This document shows, in pieces, positions 10,649-18,766 of a stretch of 64,000 nucleotides of DNA (its first letter is position 1; each line of letters begins with the position of its first letter). Made by a program: the position numbers and the translations under genes. The stretch covers positions 124,352 through 188,351 of the forward strand of contig NZ_WTUZ01000010.1 of NCBI RefSeq assembly GCF_009882985.1. The letters run 5' to 3'. This DNA comes from Paenibacillus silvestris (GTDB lineage Bacteria > Bacillota > Bacilli > Paenibacillales > NBRC-103111). Below the pieces are notes generated by a model. That model was not told where the DNA came from and did not search any database. It worked only from the letters and a program-made list of their open reading frames with translations.

Positions 10649-11617
10649 CTATTCGCCGCTCGGGACAAAAACAACCCGTTGACCCGAATAGGTGGAGTCA
10701 TTCCATGCCTCTTCTATTCTAGAGAGCGGGATAGATACTGAATTCACTTTAAGCTTCCCTTCTGCAATAACATCGATTAGAGCGGGAAGCTCCGCTACAT
10801 AACCAGACGCCGAGACTGAGCCTTGACCGCTGCCTAGCAGTCGAAAGTTAGCAGATCGAAGCGCGACGGAAGGCACAGCAGCTGTTGGTCCTGTAACGGA
10901 ACCAATCTGGATCCATGACAGAGCCCTGCTCCGATCGGATCTTTTCGTCAACAACGGTAGCATCGCGAGTTCAGCTGGTTTCCCCCACAAATAATCGAGC
11001 ACGACATCGACTTCTGAGGCAACCTCTCCTAGTATCTTAGCCGCTTCTTCCGGGTTGCCCGCAAGAGAAACAGTGACATCTGCTCCCAAATCCCTTAGGG
11101 AAGTCAGCCGATTCTCATCACGACCAGCAGCAATAACCTGACTTGCGCCAAGTAACTTGGAGATCTGGACAGCCATTTGCCCAGAATTACCTGTTGCACC
11201 AAGAACAAGGACCTTGTGTCCCTGCTGTAAATCAATTCGACGCCGAATAGCAACCCATGATGACATAGCCGGATTCATAGCAGCAGCGATTTGAATTGGA
11301 TCGACACCGTCAGGCAAAAGTACGCTCCGGCGCAAATCAATGACTGCCTTCTCAGCGAAAGTCCCCATTGATGAGTCCGGTGCAACAAAATAGACTAGCT
11401 GCCCATCAGGCATACGTCCAACGCCGTCGATACCAGGAATTAGTGGTAATTTATCCGAACTTGTATAGTGGGACCCATTAGCCTGAGAACGCACACGGGG
11501 GTGTAGTCCTGCTGCAATGACATCAACAAGAACCTCTTTTTCATTCAAAGGTGTAGGTGTATCGAAAATTTCATATTTCGGAGTTGTATCGAACGAACGG
11601 ACAATAGCAGCGTACAT
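10649..11617 (-). CDS. MDR-family zinc-independent quinone oxidoreductase-like protein
   Basis: The 322-residue protein has a GroES-like N-terminal domain (about 1-120) and a Rossmann NAD(P)-binding domain with VLVLGATGNSGQMAVQISK (about residues 140-158). The zinc-ligand cysteines of classical alcohol dehydrogenases are absent, so it fits the quinone reductase branch of the medium-chain dehydrogenases. It would use NADPH on small carbonyl or quinone substrates in the cytosol. The divergent MarR gene and the dyad at its promoter suggest induction by an electrophile or aromatic compound. Confidence 0.88.
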   Translation of the reverse strand: MYAAIVRSFDTTPKYEIFDTPTPLNEKEVLVDVIAAGLHPRVRSQANGSHYTSSDKLPLIPGIDGVGRMPDGQLVYFVAPDSSMGTFAEKAVIDLRRSVLLPDGVDPIQIAAAMNPAMSSWVAIRRRIDLQQGHKVLVLGATGNSGQMAVQISKLLGASQVIAAGRDENRLTSLRDLGADVTVSLAGNPEEAAKILGEVASEVDVVLDYLWGKPAELAMLPLLTKRSDRSRALSWIQIGSVTGPTAAVPSVALRSANFRLLGSGQGSVSASGYVAELPALIDVIAEGKLKVNSVSIPLSRIEEAWNDSTYSGQRVVFVPSGE

Positions 11618-11651
11618 AGTATGACCTCCATTAACGCTTCACGTAAATTTA

Positions 11652-11666
11652 GTTTGTTACACAAAC
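11652..11666. promoter_or_regulatory. MarR operator candidate
   Basis: GTTTGT-TAC-ACAAAC is a perfect 6-bp-arm dyad placed directly after the -10 box of the oxidoreductase promoter, in the gap shared with the marR gene. Confidence 0.65.
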
Positions 11667-11695
11667 AATATAACTTGTATGACTTATAAAATCAA
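11667..11695 (-). promoter_or_regulatory. Promoter of MDR oxidoreductase gene
   Basis: On the minus strand, TTGATT (11690-11695) and TATATT (11667-11672) are separated by 17 bases. The MarR dyad abuts the -10 box. Confidence 0.7.
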
Positions 11696-11747
11696 TATCC
11701 TTTATGTTAAAATACACATGTAACTTCACATCTCAGGAGTGAAAATA

Positions 11748-12179
11748 ATGAATACCGAACAATCAACCAATCAGAATGATCGATCGCTCCTAGATGCCTT
11801 AGTGCAACTCTCTTTCACCATTCACTCTATTTTCGGCCGCGTTGGTGCAGGTCATGATCTTTCAATCATTCAAATTCGCTTACTCGGAATCCTAAGGGAT
11901 CGGGAACCAAGTATGTTAGAGCTAGCGCAATACCTGAATCTTGATAAATCCAGTATTACCGGTTTAATTGATCGAGCAGAACGACGCGGGCTCGTCCAAC
12001 GAACAGTTTCTCCTAAGGACCGTCGCGGATTCAATGTTAAAGTGACTCCTGACGGAATACAGCTAATTCAAGTTGTTGGTCATGAGATTTATAGTCAAAT
12101 AAATGAAATGACCACCGTTCTTTCCCCATCAGAACGCTCACAAATGGCTGAGCTTGCTAGCAAAATTCTAGAATATTAA
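11748..12179 (+). CDS. MarR-family transcriptional regulator
   Basis: The 143-residue protein has the MarR winged helix: ISIIQIRLLGIL near residue 40, LAQYLNLDKSSITGLIDRAERRGLV near 57-81 and the DRRGFNVKVT wing near 88. ATG at 11748 has AGGAG at 11735-11739. A GTG three codons upstream overlaps that site and is unlikely to be used. It is divergent from the oxidoreductase gene and very likely represses both. Confidence 0.93.
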   Translation: MNTEQSTNQNDRSLLDALVQLSFTIHSIFGRVGAGHDLSIIQIRLLGILRDREPSMLELAQYLNLDKSSITGLIDRAERRGLVQRTVSPKDRRGFNVKVTPDGIQLIQVVGHEIYSQINEMTTVLSPSERSQMAELASKILEY

Positions 12180-12184
12180 TAAAG

Positions 12185-12211
12185 CAAATAGCCGCGATAC
12201 GCGGCTATTTG
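12185..12211. terminator. Terminator after marR
   Basis: There is a 12-bp perfect stem (CAAATAGCCGCG / CGCGGCTATTTG) with loop ATA, six bases after the marR stop. The T-tail is weak. Confidence 0.7.
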
Positions 12212-12263
12212 TGAAATAGTAATCTTATTAGATGGAGAATCTCCTAATGCACTCAAAATTATA

Positions 12264-12279
12264 GATCGAACATTCATTC
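12264..12279. promoter_or_regulatory. Orphan copy of the TetR/SDR operator
   Basis: GATCGAACATTCATTC differs in one base from the operator at 13890-13905, and the identity continues into CTAAT. It lies downstream of the TetR gene, not at an obvious promoter. Confidence 0.5.
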
Positions 12280-12319
12280 TAATGGAGGAGCGATAATCAG
12301 GCTCGACGAATCGAACCTA

Positions 12320-12922
12320 TCAATTATCTACTACCGTATCCGCCTTAAGAGAAACGGCATTCCAGCAGGAACAGATTGCTTCGTTAATACTGTCATTGGT
12401 TAACTCGAAAATCCCGTACAATTGACCTTTCAACATGTAGACGAACGATCCATAATGCATCTGAACGACTATCTTCGCATCCATTGGGATAAACATCTTC
12501 TGTTTAACAGCTTCTTCGTATAATTGGTTCATGGGTTTACACCAGCCACCCGTATAAACCTCTCGTTTCACCTCATCATAGATGTATGGCGAGAAGGAAT
12601 ACTGCTCAATAAATTGAAAACCCTGCGGATATTTTTTACCCAAGTCAATGACTCGATGCCAGCCCAGCTCAAATTTTTCACGGATTGTTTCGCCTTGTTG
12701 TAAGCCTTCGCGCACATAATTTCCATTAAACGTGATAATAGCTTTATATAGTTCGTTAACAATATCTTCTTTGCTTTTAAAATAATGATAGATGTTGCCC
12801 GTCGATACACCAGATTCTTTGGCAATTAACGCCATTGAAGTTGCCTGTAGCTCCTTCTGAATGATGACGTTAAGCGTCGTTTCTAGAACGGCCTGCTGCA
12901 CCTTATTATATTCACCAAACAT
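12320..12922 (-). CDS. TetR-family transcriptional regulator
   Basis: The 200-residue protein has an N-terminal TetR helix-turn-helix (MALIAKESGVSTGNIYHYFKSKEDIVNELY near residues 30-60) and a variable ligand domain. ATG at 12922 is preferred because GGGAGGGG lies just before it; the frame is open 13 codons further up. It follows the SDR gene on the same strand but has its own promoter with an operator-like site, so autoregulation together with control of the SDR gene is likely. Confidence 0.9.
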   Translation of the reverse strand: MFGEYNKVQQAVLETTLNVIIQKELQATSMALIAKESGVSTGNIYHYFKSKEDIVNELYKAIITFNGNYVREGLQQGETIREKFELGWHRVIDLGKKYPQGFQFIEQYSFSPYIYDEVKREVYTGGWCKPMNQLYEEAVKQKMFIPMDAKIVVQMHYGSFVYMLKGQLYGIFELTNDSINEAICSCWNAVSLKADTVVDN

Positions 12923-12942
12923 TCTGCCCCTCCCTTCCCCAT

Positions 12943-12960
12943 GAATGAATTGAACGATCA
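12943..12960. promoter_or_regulatory. Operator candidate at tetR promoter
   Basis: GATCGTTCAATTCATTC (minus strand) shares the GATCG and TTCATTC half-sites with the sites at 13890 and 12264. It lies directly downstream of the tetR -10 box. Confidence 0.5.
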
Positions 12961-12969
12961 ATCTATTTT

Positions 12970-12998
12970 AAAATACACTTCCTATTTCCATTAGTCAA
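12970..12998 (-). promoter_or_regulatory. Promoter of tetR
   Basis: On the minus strand, TTGACT (12993-12998), a 17-base spacer and TATTTT (12970-12975) lie in the gap between the SDR and tetR genes. Confidence 0.6.
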
Positions 12999-13016
12999 CT
13001 CTTCTGTTGCCCGAAG

Positions 13017-13835
13017 TTACCTATAATTCTTAGCTATTGTTTCCAAATATTCTTCAATCGGCACGGAGTTTCTCAGCGCTAACAGATTCTTGCCTGATGC
13101 CCCAATAACGGTACGGAATTTCGTGCTTTCCCCTGTCGCTTGAGCTACAATGGCATCCACAATCGTCTGAGGATCATCTAATTGGCTAGCGTTAGGGTTA
13201 GCCATAAGCGCTTCTACTGTTGTCATCAAGCTATCATAATCTTTAATCGTTTCTTCTTTGTTCCATGTGATGTTTCCTGTGAAATTATTACCTGTTGAAC
13301 CACCTTGTTCAATTAATCTAAGTTCGATATTGAGCGGCTTCAGCTCGTAGTAGAGACCTTCCGTCAACCCTTCCAAAGCGAACTTGGACATGTTATAAAG
13401 TGAACCGAGCGGCACAGCAGTTGTAACTCCCATGAACGAACTAATGTTGATAAACATGCCTCCGCCATTGCTTCTGAAATGTGGTAAAAAGCCACGAATC
13501 ACATTAATTGGACCGCGAGCATTCACGGCAAACTGCCAATCAATAGATTCCTCCTTGGCCAATTCGAGCGGACCGTAAGTGCCCATGCCAGCATTATTAA
13601 CGACCACATCAATCTTCCCGAATGCAGCAATCGCTTGTTCAACCGCGGATTTTACTTGGTCCACTTTGGTGACATCCAGTTTGAAAATTTTTATATTTTC
13701 ATAAGCCGTTAGCTCCGTCTCTGACTCAGGTGTACGCATGGTAGCCGCTACGTTCCAGCCCAGTTGAGCAAATCGAATTGCTGTTAGTTTACCCAAACCT
13801 GAACTTGTTCCTGTAATAAAAACTGTTTTACTCAT
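13017..13835 (-). CDS. Short-chain dehydrogenase/reductase (SDR)
   Basis: The 272-residue protein carries the classical SDR marks: FITGTSSGLG at residues 5-14 for NAD(P) binding, NNAGMG near 85, a serine in NISS near 133, and YNMSK near 147 with the catalytic Tyr and Lys. It resembles the group of NADP-dependent SDRs often found beside TetR regulators. The substrate is unknown. ATG at 13835 has TTAGGAGG upstream. The promoter and operator immediately upstream tie it to the TetR gene. Confidence 0.93.
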   Translation of the reverse strand: MSKTVFITGTSSGLGKLTAIRFAQLGWNVAATMRTPESETELTAYENIKIFKLDVTKVDQVKSAVEQAIAAFGKIDVVVNNAGMGTYGPLELAKEESIDWQFAVNARGPINVIRGFLPHFRSNGGGMFINISSFMGVTTAVPLGSLYNMSKFALEGLTEGLYYELKPLNIELRLIEQGGSTGNNFTGNITWNKEETIKDYDSLMTTVEALMANPNASQLDDPQTIVDAIVAQATGESTKFRTVIGASGKNLLALRNSVPIEEYLETIAKNYR

Positions 13836-13889
13836 GATAAAGCCTCCTAAGTTATATGTAACGTTCCTCTCTGACTGCGATCGCCACCA

Positions 13890-13905
13890 GATCGAACGTT
13901 CATTC
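13890..13905. promoter_or_regulatory. TetR operator at SDR promoter
   Basis: GATCGAACGTTCATTC contains the self-complementary core GAACGTTC and lies just downstream of the SDR -10 box. Related copies occur at 12264 and 12943. Confidence 0.65.
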
Positions 13906-13907
13906 TA

Positions 13908-13936
13908 ATTATCACTCGAAATAAAGATTCTGTCAA
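13908..13936 (-). promoter_or_regulatory. Promoter of SDR gene
   Basis: On the minus strand, a perfect TTGACA (13931-13936), a 17-base spacer and GATAAT (13908-13913) form a strong sigma-A promoter. The operator follows directly. Confidence 0.85.
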
Positions 13937-13970
13937 ATTGAAAAATCGACCAAGTAACTTGCGTAGATCA

Positions 13971-15071
13971 TCATTTATTTCTGTTCATGGCAAGTGAGCG
14001 CCCCCTCAGTAAGGAAAGAAGCAACAAAATAATCGGTATTCCTACGATGAAAATGGGGAATATGTAAATAATCCATACCATTTTCGCAAAATCCAAAAGA
14101 CCAATAATATTAGCAGGAAATAAGGAAATCGTATAAATGATTACCGCTGCAAATCCTATAAGTACCTTCCAGTTCTTAACACCTAACAATTGTGCAGTTC
14201 CGTAGCTGTTGATAAACAAGTAGCTGGCTAACTTTACGAACACGCTAAAAATCCAGATAAACATGATCCAGACATCCATATTTTGAATAAACTCTAAATA
14301 GTTAATAAATCGAACCATGCTAAAATACGGATAGATTAAAGTTGATCCGATATTCGTTCCAAACGTCATAATTACAAAAATTGCCGTAATTACACCAATC
14401 AACGATGGGATGCAAATCGCAAGCAGAGCGGGTTTAAGCATCTTTTTCGAGTTCGCAATAAAAGGTGTTAACATCATAATCATCATGGACTCGCCTAGAA
14501 ATGATGCATTCACGAAGGAACCTTTTAGAATAGGTATGACACCAGAGTCTGCAAACACAGGCAAAATTAAATCTGGCTGCAAATTCGTTACATTTAATCC
14601 AAAGGTAATAAGAATACCGACCAAAAGCAAAGGACCCGCCAATTCACTGAAGCGAGCAATCGCTTCGATGCTTCCCGCGTAGTTGATATAAACCATTGCG
14701 GCAACCATAAGCGCTGCTATGACCCAGATTGGTGTGTCGTGGAATAGAAATTGCTTTATAAATAAGGAGAATATTCGCAGAATATCTGCAGATACTGAAA
14801 ACCACACGAGTATATACAAGGCAGCTATTAACTTTCCCACCCACTTCCCACAAAGCTTCTGCGCAAACTCCACTAGGGTGTATGCAGAGTGCCGCTGGCT
14901 CACGCGAACTAAAATCAATGTTATAACGAGCCCAATAATACCTGCTACAAGTAGGGAGATCCATGCATCTTGTCTAGCTATCTCGATCGTAGGAGATACC
15001 GTGAGCCAAATACTCATTGAAATTTCTAGCGTTGTAAACATCCAAAACAACTGCCAAGGCGTGATTTTCAC
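13971..15071 (-). CDS. Spore germination receptor subunit B (GerAB/GerKB type)
   Basis: The 366-residue protein has about ten membrane segments and belongs to the amino-acid-permease-like GerB family (endospore germination permease). Typical are the KITPWQLFWMFTTLE start, the FSELAGPLLLVGIL segment near 140 and the IEFIQNMDVWIMFIW segment near 255. It is the subunit expected to bind the germinant in the spore inner membrane. It overlaps the gerC-type gene by four bases (ATGA) and closes an A-C-B operon. The ligand cannot be inferred. No clear terminator follows. Confidence 0.95.
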   Translation of the reverse strand: MKITPWQLFWMFTTLEISMSIWLTVSPTIEIARQDAWISLLVAGIIGLVITLILVRVSQRHSAYTLVEFAQKLCGKWVGKLIAALYILVWFSVSADILRIFSLFIKQFLFHDTPIWVIAALMVAAMVYINYAGSIEAIARFSELAGPLLLVGILITFGLNVTNLQPDLILPVFADSGVIPILKGSFVNASFLGESMMIMMLTPFIANSKKMLKPALLAICIPSLIGVITAIFVIMTFGTNIGSTLIYPYFSMVRFINYLEFIQNMDVWIMFIWIFSVFVKLASYLFINSYGTAQLLGVKNWKVLIGFAAVIIYTISLFPANIIGLLDFAKMVWIIYIFPIFIVGIPIILLLLSLLRGRSLAMNRNK

Positions 15072-16228
15072 TTTCTTCCTCCTATTCCAGGGATGCGTTT
15101 GCCGATGTCTCCCGTATTCTGAATTTTCAATTTAACCTTCACTGACACCTCGACCGTCGGAAATATTTGATCCCATCTGTCCTTAAGCTCCTTCCACTCG
15201 TAAGGATGCTCTTTATGCACTTCTTCTCCGATTCCAAACACATCCTGACCAAATTCAAGCTGAATTTTTTGAATGCTTTCTTCTACTTTCTTTGCTTTAT
15301 TTTCATTAAGCTTTTTTTCTAATGGAGCACGTTCTGACGTGACAGAAACATCAATATCTGTGTTGTTTTCAACGACTCTCCCTGTTCCTTCTAGCACCAC
15401 GTAAGCTTTAATCGTATTTCCATTTATTTCGGTTCGAATGGATCTCTTAAGGTTGGATTCGTATAGAGATATGCTGCCTTCCTCCGTTTCTTCTGTTAAA
15501 AATTGATCTTTGAGTACCCCTTTAACCCAGAACATTTCCAGCGATTCTGTCCCCGTCACTTTGCCAACCATTTGCAATTTTTTGTTAAAAATGGCTACTG
15601 ATTTCACTTCAATGGTTTCATTTTTCTCTTGTTCATTATTCGGTGAAATTTCTACCATTGGCATGCATGGCCGGATGCCGTCCCTTCCTATATCCAGCAG
15701 AACATCTCGTAAAGCCGTATCCCCTAAACGGCAAAATCGGTCTTGATCGACAGCCACAATCGCTGAAAATTGATTAAACGGACTGTTAATTTTTAATACA
15801 TCCTTACCTTCGCCATTATTTACAACGAAAATATCCGTGCGCATACGTGTATCCGTATTTCGGGTAAATTGATCCATAATGTCAACGATCCCTTTTTCCG
15901 CAAGCTTTTCACCTATGAAAATGGACCTGCGGTGTCCAAGAAACACCCTCCGGGGAAGCTTGTCTTGAATTTGTTGCGTCAAATCAACGATAGTAGTTCC
16001 TGTCGCTGTAAGGACAATGTTGGCCCTTTGTTCGCTGCCTCCTCCCCCTTTGCTGCTTTTGAAATCAGCGGGAACGGCGACCTGAGCGCTTTTGGTAATT
16101 TTTCCGTTCTCTGATAAGTCTAGGGCAGTTCCAATCCAGAAAGCGTAGTCATTGATTTCATTCCTGTCCCAACAACCGGAAATGAATAAGGTAACTATCG
16201 TCCATAGAATTAACCACAATTTTTTCAT
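15068..16228 (-). CDS. Spore germination receptor lipoprotein subunit C (Ger(x)C)
   Basis: The 386-residue protein starts with a lipoprotein signal (LWTIVTLFISGC, lipidated Cys19) followed by WDRNEINDYAFWIGTALD, the hallmark of Ger(x)C proteins. The rest is hydrophilic and should sit on the outer face of the spore inner membrane, joined to subunits A and B. Diacylglyceryl addition to the cysteine is needed by this family in Bacillus. It overlaps subunit A by one base and subunit B by four. Confidence 0.96.
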   Translation of the reverse strand: MKKLWLILWTIVTLFISGCWDRNEINDYAFWIGTALDLSENGKITKSAQVAVPADFKSSKGGGGSEQRANIVLTATGTTIVDLTQQIQDKLPRRVFLGHRRSIFIGEKLAEKGIVDIMDQFTRNTDTRMRTDIFVVNNGEGKDVLKINSPFNQFSAIVAVDQDRFCRLGDTALRDVLLDIGRDGIRPCMPMVEISPNNEQEKNETIEVKSVAIFNKKLQMVGKVTGTESLEMFWVKGVLKDQFLTEETEEGSISLYESNLKRSIRTEINGNTIKAYVVLEGTGRVVENNTDIDVSVTSERAPLEKKLNENKAKKVEESIQKIQLEFGQDVFGIGEEVHKEHPYEWKELKDRWDQIFPTVEVSVKVKLKIQNTGDIGKRIPGIGGRK

Positions 16229-17622
16229 TATTTTCGACCCGCCGATACGTATTTTTTATTCATGCGTATAAGCGTATCCTTCCAGAATTTTTGTCCAATA
16301 GGCGTTGCTGGGCTCAAATAAGGAACACCAAATGATTTCAGTGATACAAGATGAATCATGACGAACATGACACCAATGGCGACACCGTACAGACCTAAGA
16401 AGCCGCCTAATATCAGCAGTGGAAATCGTAGAATTCGATATGGCAAAGCCAAGCTATAGCTTGGAAAAGCAAAGGAAGCGATCCCCGTCCCCGCAACGAT
16501 CATCACAATTGGAGCAGAGATAAATCCAGCTTGAACGGCTGCTTCCCCAATTACTAGCGCCCCTACGATACTCACGGCTGAGCCGATGGCTTTCGGCAGC
16601 CGAAGACCGGCTTCCCGCAAACCTTCGAACATCAATTCCATCAACAAGGTTTCAATCACGGTTGGAAACGGAATGCCCTCTCTAGATACCGAAACACTAA
16701 GCATTAAAGCAAGCGGAATCATCTGTGGATGGAACGTCGTAAGCGCAACATAGACGGAAGGAAGTAAGCAGGACATGAGGGCTAACAAGAACCGAATAAT
16801 TCGGACAGCCGACACATACAAGAAGCGTTCATAATGATCTTCAGCGGCTTGAAATCCTGACCAGAATGTCATAGGCAGCAATAAAGCATTCGGTGAGCCA
16901 TCGACGATAATGGCTACTCGGCCGGCCAATAGACTGGATGCTACGGTGTCTGGACGTTCTGTGTTTTGGATTTGCGGGAAAAGGGATAAGGACTTGTCCT
17001 CGATAAATTCTTCAATATATCCAGAGTCAAGCAGTTGATTCGTCTGAAAAGATTGAAGCCTTCTCCTGACTTCGAGGAGCAATTCTGGTTTGACCTGCTC
17101 TTCGACATAGGCAACGACAAAATCCGTATTCGTCAGATCTCCTGCTTGGTGCATTTCAAACTTCAATGTTTGATGACTTATTTTTCTACGTATCATGCTT
17201 AAATTTGTTCTGAGGTCTTCAGTAAATCCTTCGCGTGGACCACGAATAGAGGCTTCATTCGATGGTTCATCAATGGCACGTTGTTTAATAGAAGCCAGGT
17301 CTGCTAAATATGCGAATGGCTTACCGTCTAGAAAAATAGCCGTACAGCCTTTCAAAACCTTTGCTACAACTTCCGATAATTGACAAACGGTTTGATACTG
17401 TGTCAATCGATCCGAATCACGACTAATCATACAAGCAGAAATGATCTGCTCCAATCGATCGGAGTCTGTCATCTCATCAATGTAAACAAGAAGAATTTCC
17501 GATTGGTCCATAAGTTTTAACGGTCTAAATACGATATCCGCACAGTTATTAAAAATTTGTTGTAAGGCATCATGATTCATCTGTACTTTTTCATGCACAT
17601 CCACTGACATACTTTTCTCCAC
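16228..17622 (-). CDS. Spore germination receptor subunit A (GerAA type)
   Basis: The 464-residue protein has a long hydrophilic N-terminal half containing ASIRGPREGFTEDLRTNLSMIRRKI and DSGYIEEFIEDKSLSLFPQI..TERPD, then four to six membrane segments, all standard for GerA proteins. GTG at 17622 is chosen because AAAGGAGGG lies eight bases before it; the ATG four codons further in is too far from that site. It is the first gene of the operon and would be expressed in the forespore. A second full receptor operon lies at 58.2-62.0 kb. Confidence 0.95.
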   Translation of the reverse strand: MEKSMSVDVHEKVQMNHDALQQIFNNCADIVFRPLKLMDQSEILLVYIDEMTDSDRLEQIISACMISRDSDRLTQYQTVCQLSEVVAKVLKGCTAIFLDGKPFAYLADLASIKQRAIDEPSNEASIRGPREGFTEDLRTNLSMIRRKISHQTLKFEMHQAGDLTNTDFVVAYVEEQVKPELLLEVRRRLQSFQTNQLLDSGYIEEFIEDKSLSLFPQIQNTERPDTVASSLLAGRVAIIVDGSPNALLLPMTFWSGFQAAEDHYERFLYVSAVRIIRFLLALMSCLLPSVYVALTTFHPQMIPLALMLSVSVSREGIPFPTVIETLLMELMFEGLREAGLRLPKAIGSAVSIVGALVIGEAAVQAGFISAPIVMIVAGTGIASFAFPSYSLALPYRILRFPLLILGGFLGLYGVAIGVMFVMIHLVSLKSFGVPYLSPATPIGQKFWKDTLIRMNKKYVSAGRK

Positions 17623-17745
17623 CTTAATTCCCTCCTTTCGCCATTTATTCTCAGTCATGCATTTGCAAGCCATGAATAATATTTCCAATTATTTGTTAAA
17701 ATAATCAAACTTATGATGTGGTATCCAGTCGGCAGCATGACAAAA

Positions 17746-17801
17746 AAAATGCATCGTAAAGATCGTTGACTTTGCTGCCAACTATCTTTACGATGCATTT
17801 T
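17746..17801 (-). terminator. Strong terminator of the Crp/Fnr gene
   Basis: There is an 18-bp perfect stem (AAAATGCATCGTAAAGAT and its complement) with a 20-base loop and a run of eight T on the minus strand. It lies about 40 bp after the crp-type stop. Confidence 0.9.
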
Positions 17802-17840
17802 CAGAATCCACCGACTTACTGCCATTTATTCGAATTTACT

Positions 17841-18515
17841 TTAGTACTCCAAGTAGCCTTCAAGCTTTTGCCGATTAATTTGTGTTATTTTTCCCCGTGA
17901 CAATTTAACAATTCCTTCGTTTTCAAAAGATTTCAATGCACGACTAATGACTTCTCTAGCCGTTCCAAGTTCTGTAGAAATTACATCATGGGTAACCAAG
18001 AGAGAATCATTATCGTCTGAAGTCATTTGATATAAGTATTCCGCGACTCTGCCTGGAATACTTTTGAAACTAATACTATCTAAGAGATTTGACATTAAGA
18101 TTAAGCGTTTTGCAACCATTTTAAATATAAATTGCCGGAAAGAACTGTAGTGATCCATCCATTGCCTGAACATGCTTGCAGGGATAACCAAAGCTAAGCA
18201 CGTAATTTCGACACATGCTGTTGCCTCATATTCTGTCTCTCCCAAGATACTTGTCATCATAAGAGGACAACATTCCCCTCCATTAATCCGATACAAGGTA
18301 ACTTCTCTGCCACTCTGGCTTATTTTGAACATACGAACCGTCCCCTCCAAAAGCAGAACCGCATGTTCTAGAAATTGCCCCTCTTCGATCATAAAATTGG
18401 GCTCTAGCTCAACCAATTGAACGCCATCTTTTTCCCAATCTGTCTTAGCAATATCCGTTAAGCTTGGGTACAATTCTAGGATACGAGGCAGTTCTGCCTG
18501 CACGGATGCAACCAA
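17841..18515 (-). CDS. Crp/Fnr-family transcriptional regulator
   Basis: The 224-residue protein has a cyclic-nucleotide-binding-like beta roll (about residues 20-130, with EEGQFLEHAVLLLEGTVRMFK and GREVTLYRINGGECC) and a C-terminal Crp helix-turn-helix (VTHDVISTELGTAREVISRALKSFENEGIV). The start appears to be TTG at 18515 with GGGGGAG six bases before it. There is no N-terminal four-cysteine cluster, so it is not an iron-sulfur Fnr. The effector is unknown. It is monocistronic, with a strong terminator. Confidence 0.9.
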   Translation of the reverse strand: MVASVQAELPRILELYPSLTDIAKTDWEKDGVQLVELEPNFMIEEGQFLEHAVLLLEGTVRMFKISQSGREVTLYRINGGECCPLMMTSILGETEYEATACVEITCLALVIPASMFRQWMDHYSSFRQFIFKMVAKRLILMSNLLDSISFKSIPGRVAEYLYQMTSDDNDSLLVTHDVISTELGTAREVISRALKSFENEGIVKLSRGKITQINRQKLEGYLEY

Positions 18516-18662
18516 TGCGTTCTCCCCCTTAGCTTAGCTTCTTGACGAAGCTTACATGAACTAATAATAAAATGATTCCCAAAATAATGCGAAAAACTCA
18601 ATAACCGCCTCAACATTATTCTTTGTTCACATGAAATACTACCAGTTCCATAATGATCTGTC

Positions 18663-18677
18663 TGTGACTTAATCACA
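18663..18677. promoter_or_regulatory. Crp/Fnr-like dyad upstream of the crp-type gene
   Basis: TGTGA-CTTAA-TCACA has the half-sites of the Crp/Fnr family, with a spacer one base shorter than the usual six. It lies 148 bp upstream of the crp-type start and just beyond the ROK gene terminator. Confidence 0.45.
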
Positions 18678-18685
18678 TTATGCAA

Positions 18686-18718
18686 AAAAGAGCAGCTGCC
18701 GCGGCATACTCCTCTTTT
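18686..18718 (-). terminator. Terminator of ROK gene
   Basis: AAAAGAG...CTCTTTT with an inner TGCC/GGCA pairing forms a hairpin followed by six T on the minus strand, 49 bases after the ROK stop. Confidence 0.75.
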
Positions 18719-18766
18719 CGTAGATGATTCGCTTGATAACCGTCGCTGGGCAGCCACCTATTTCAA

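Noticed and set aside
18476..18757. Minus-strand 93-codon frame upstream of the Crp/Fnr gene
   Set aside because: It covers the terminator hairpin of the ROK gene and the likely regulatory dyad and has no recognisable pattern.
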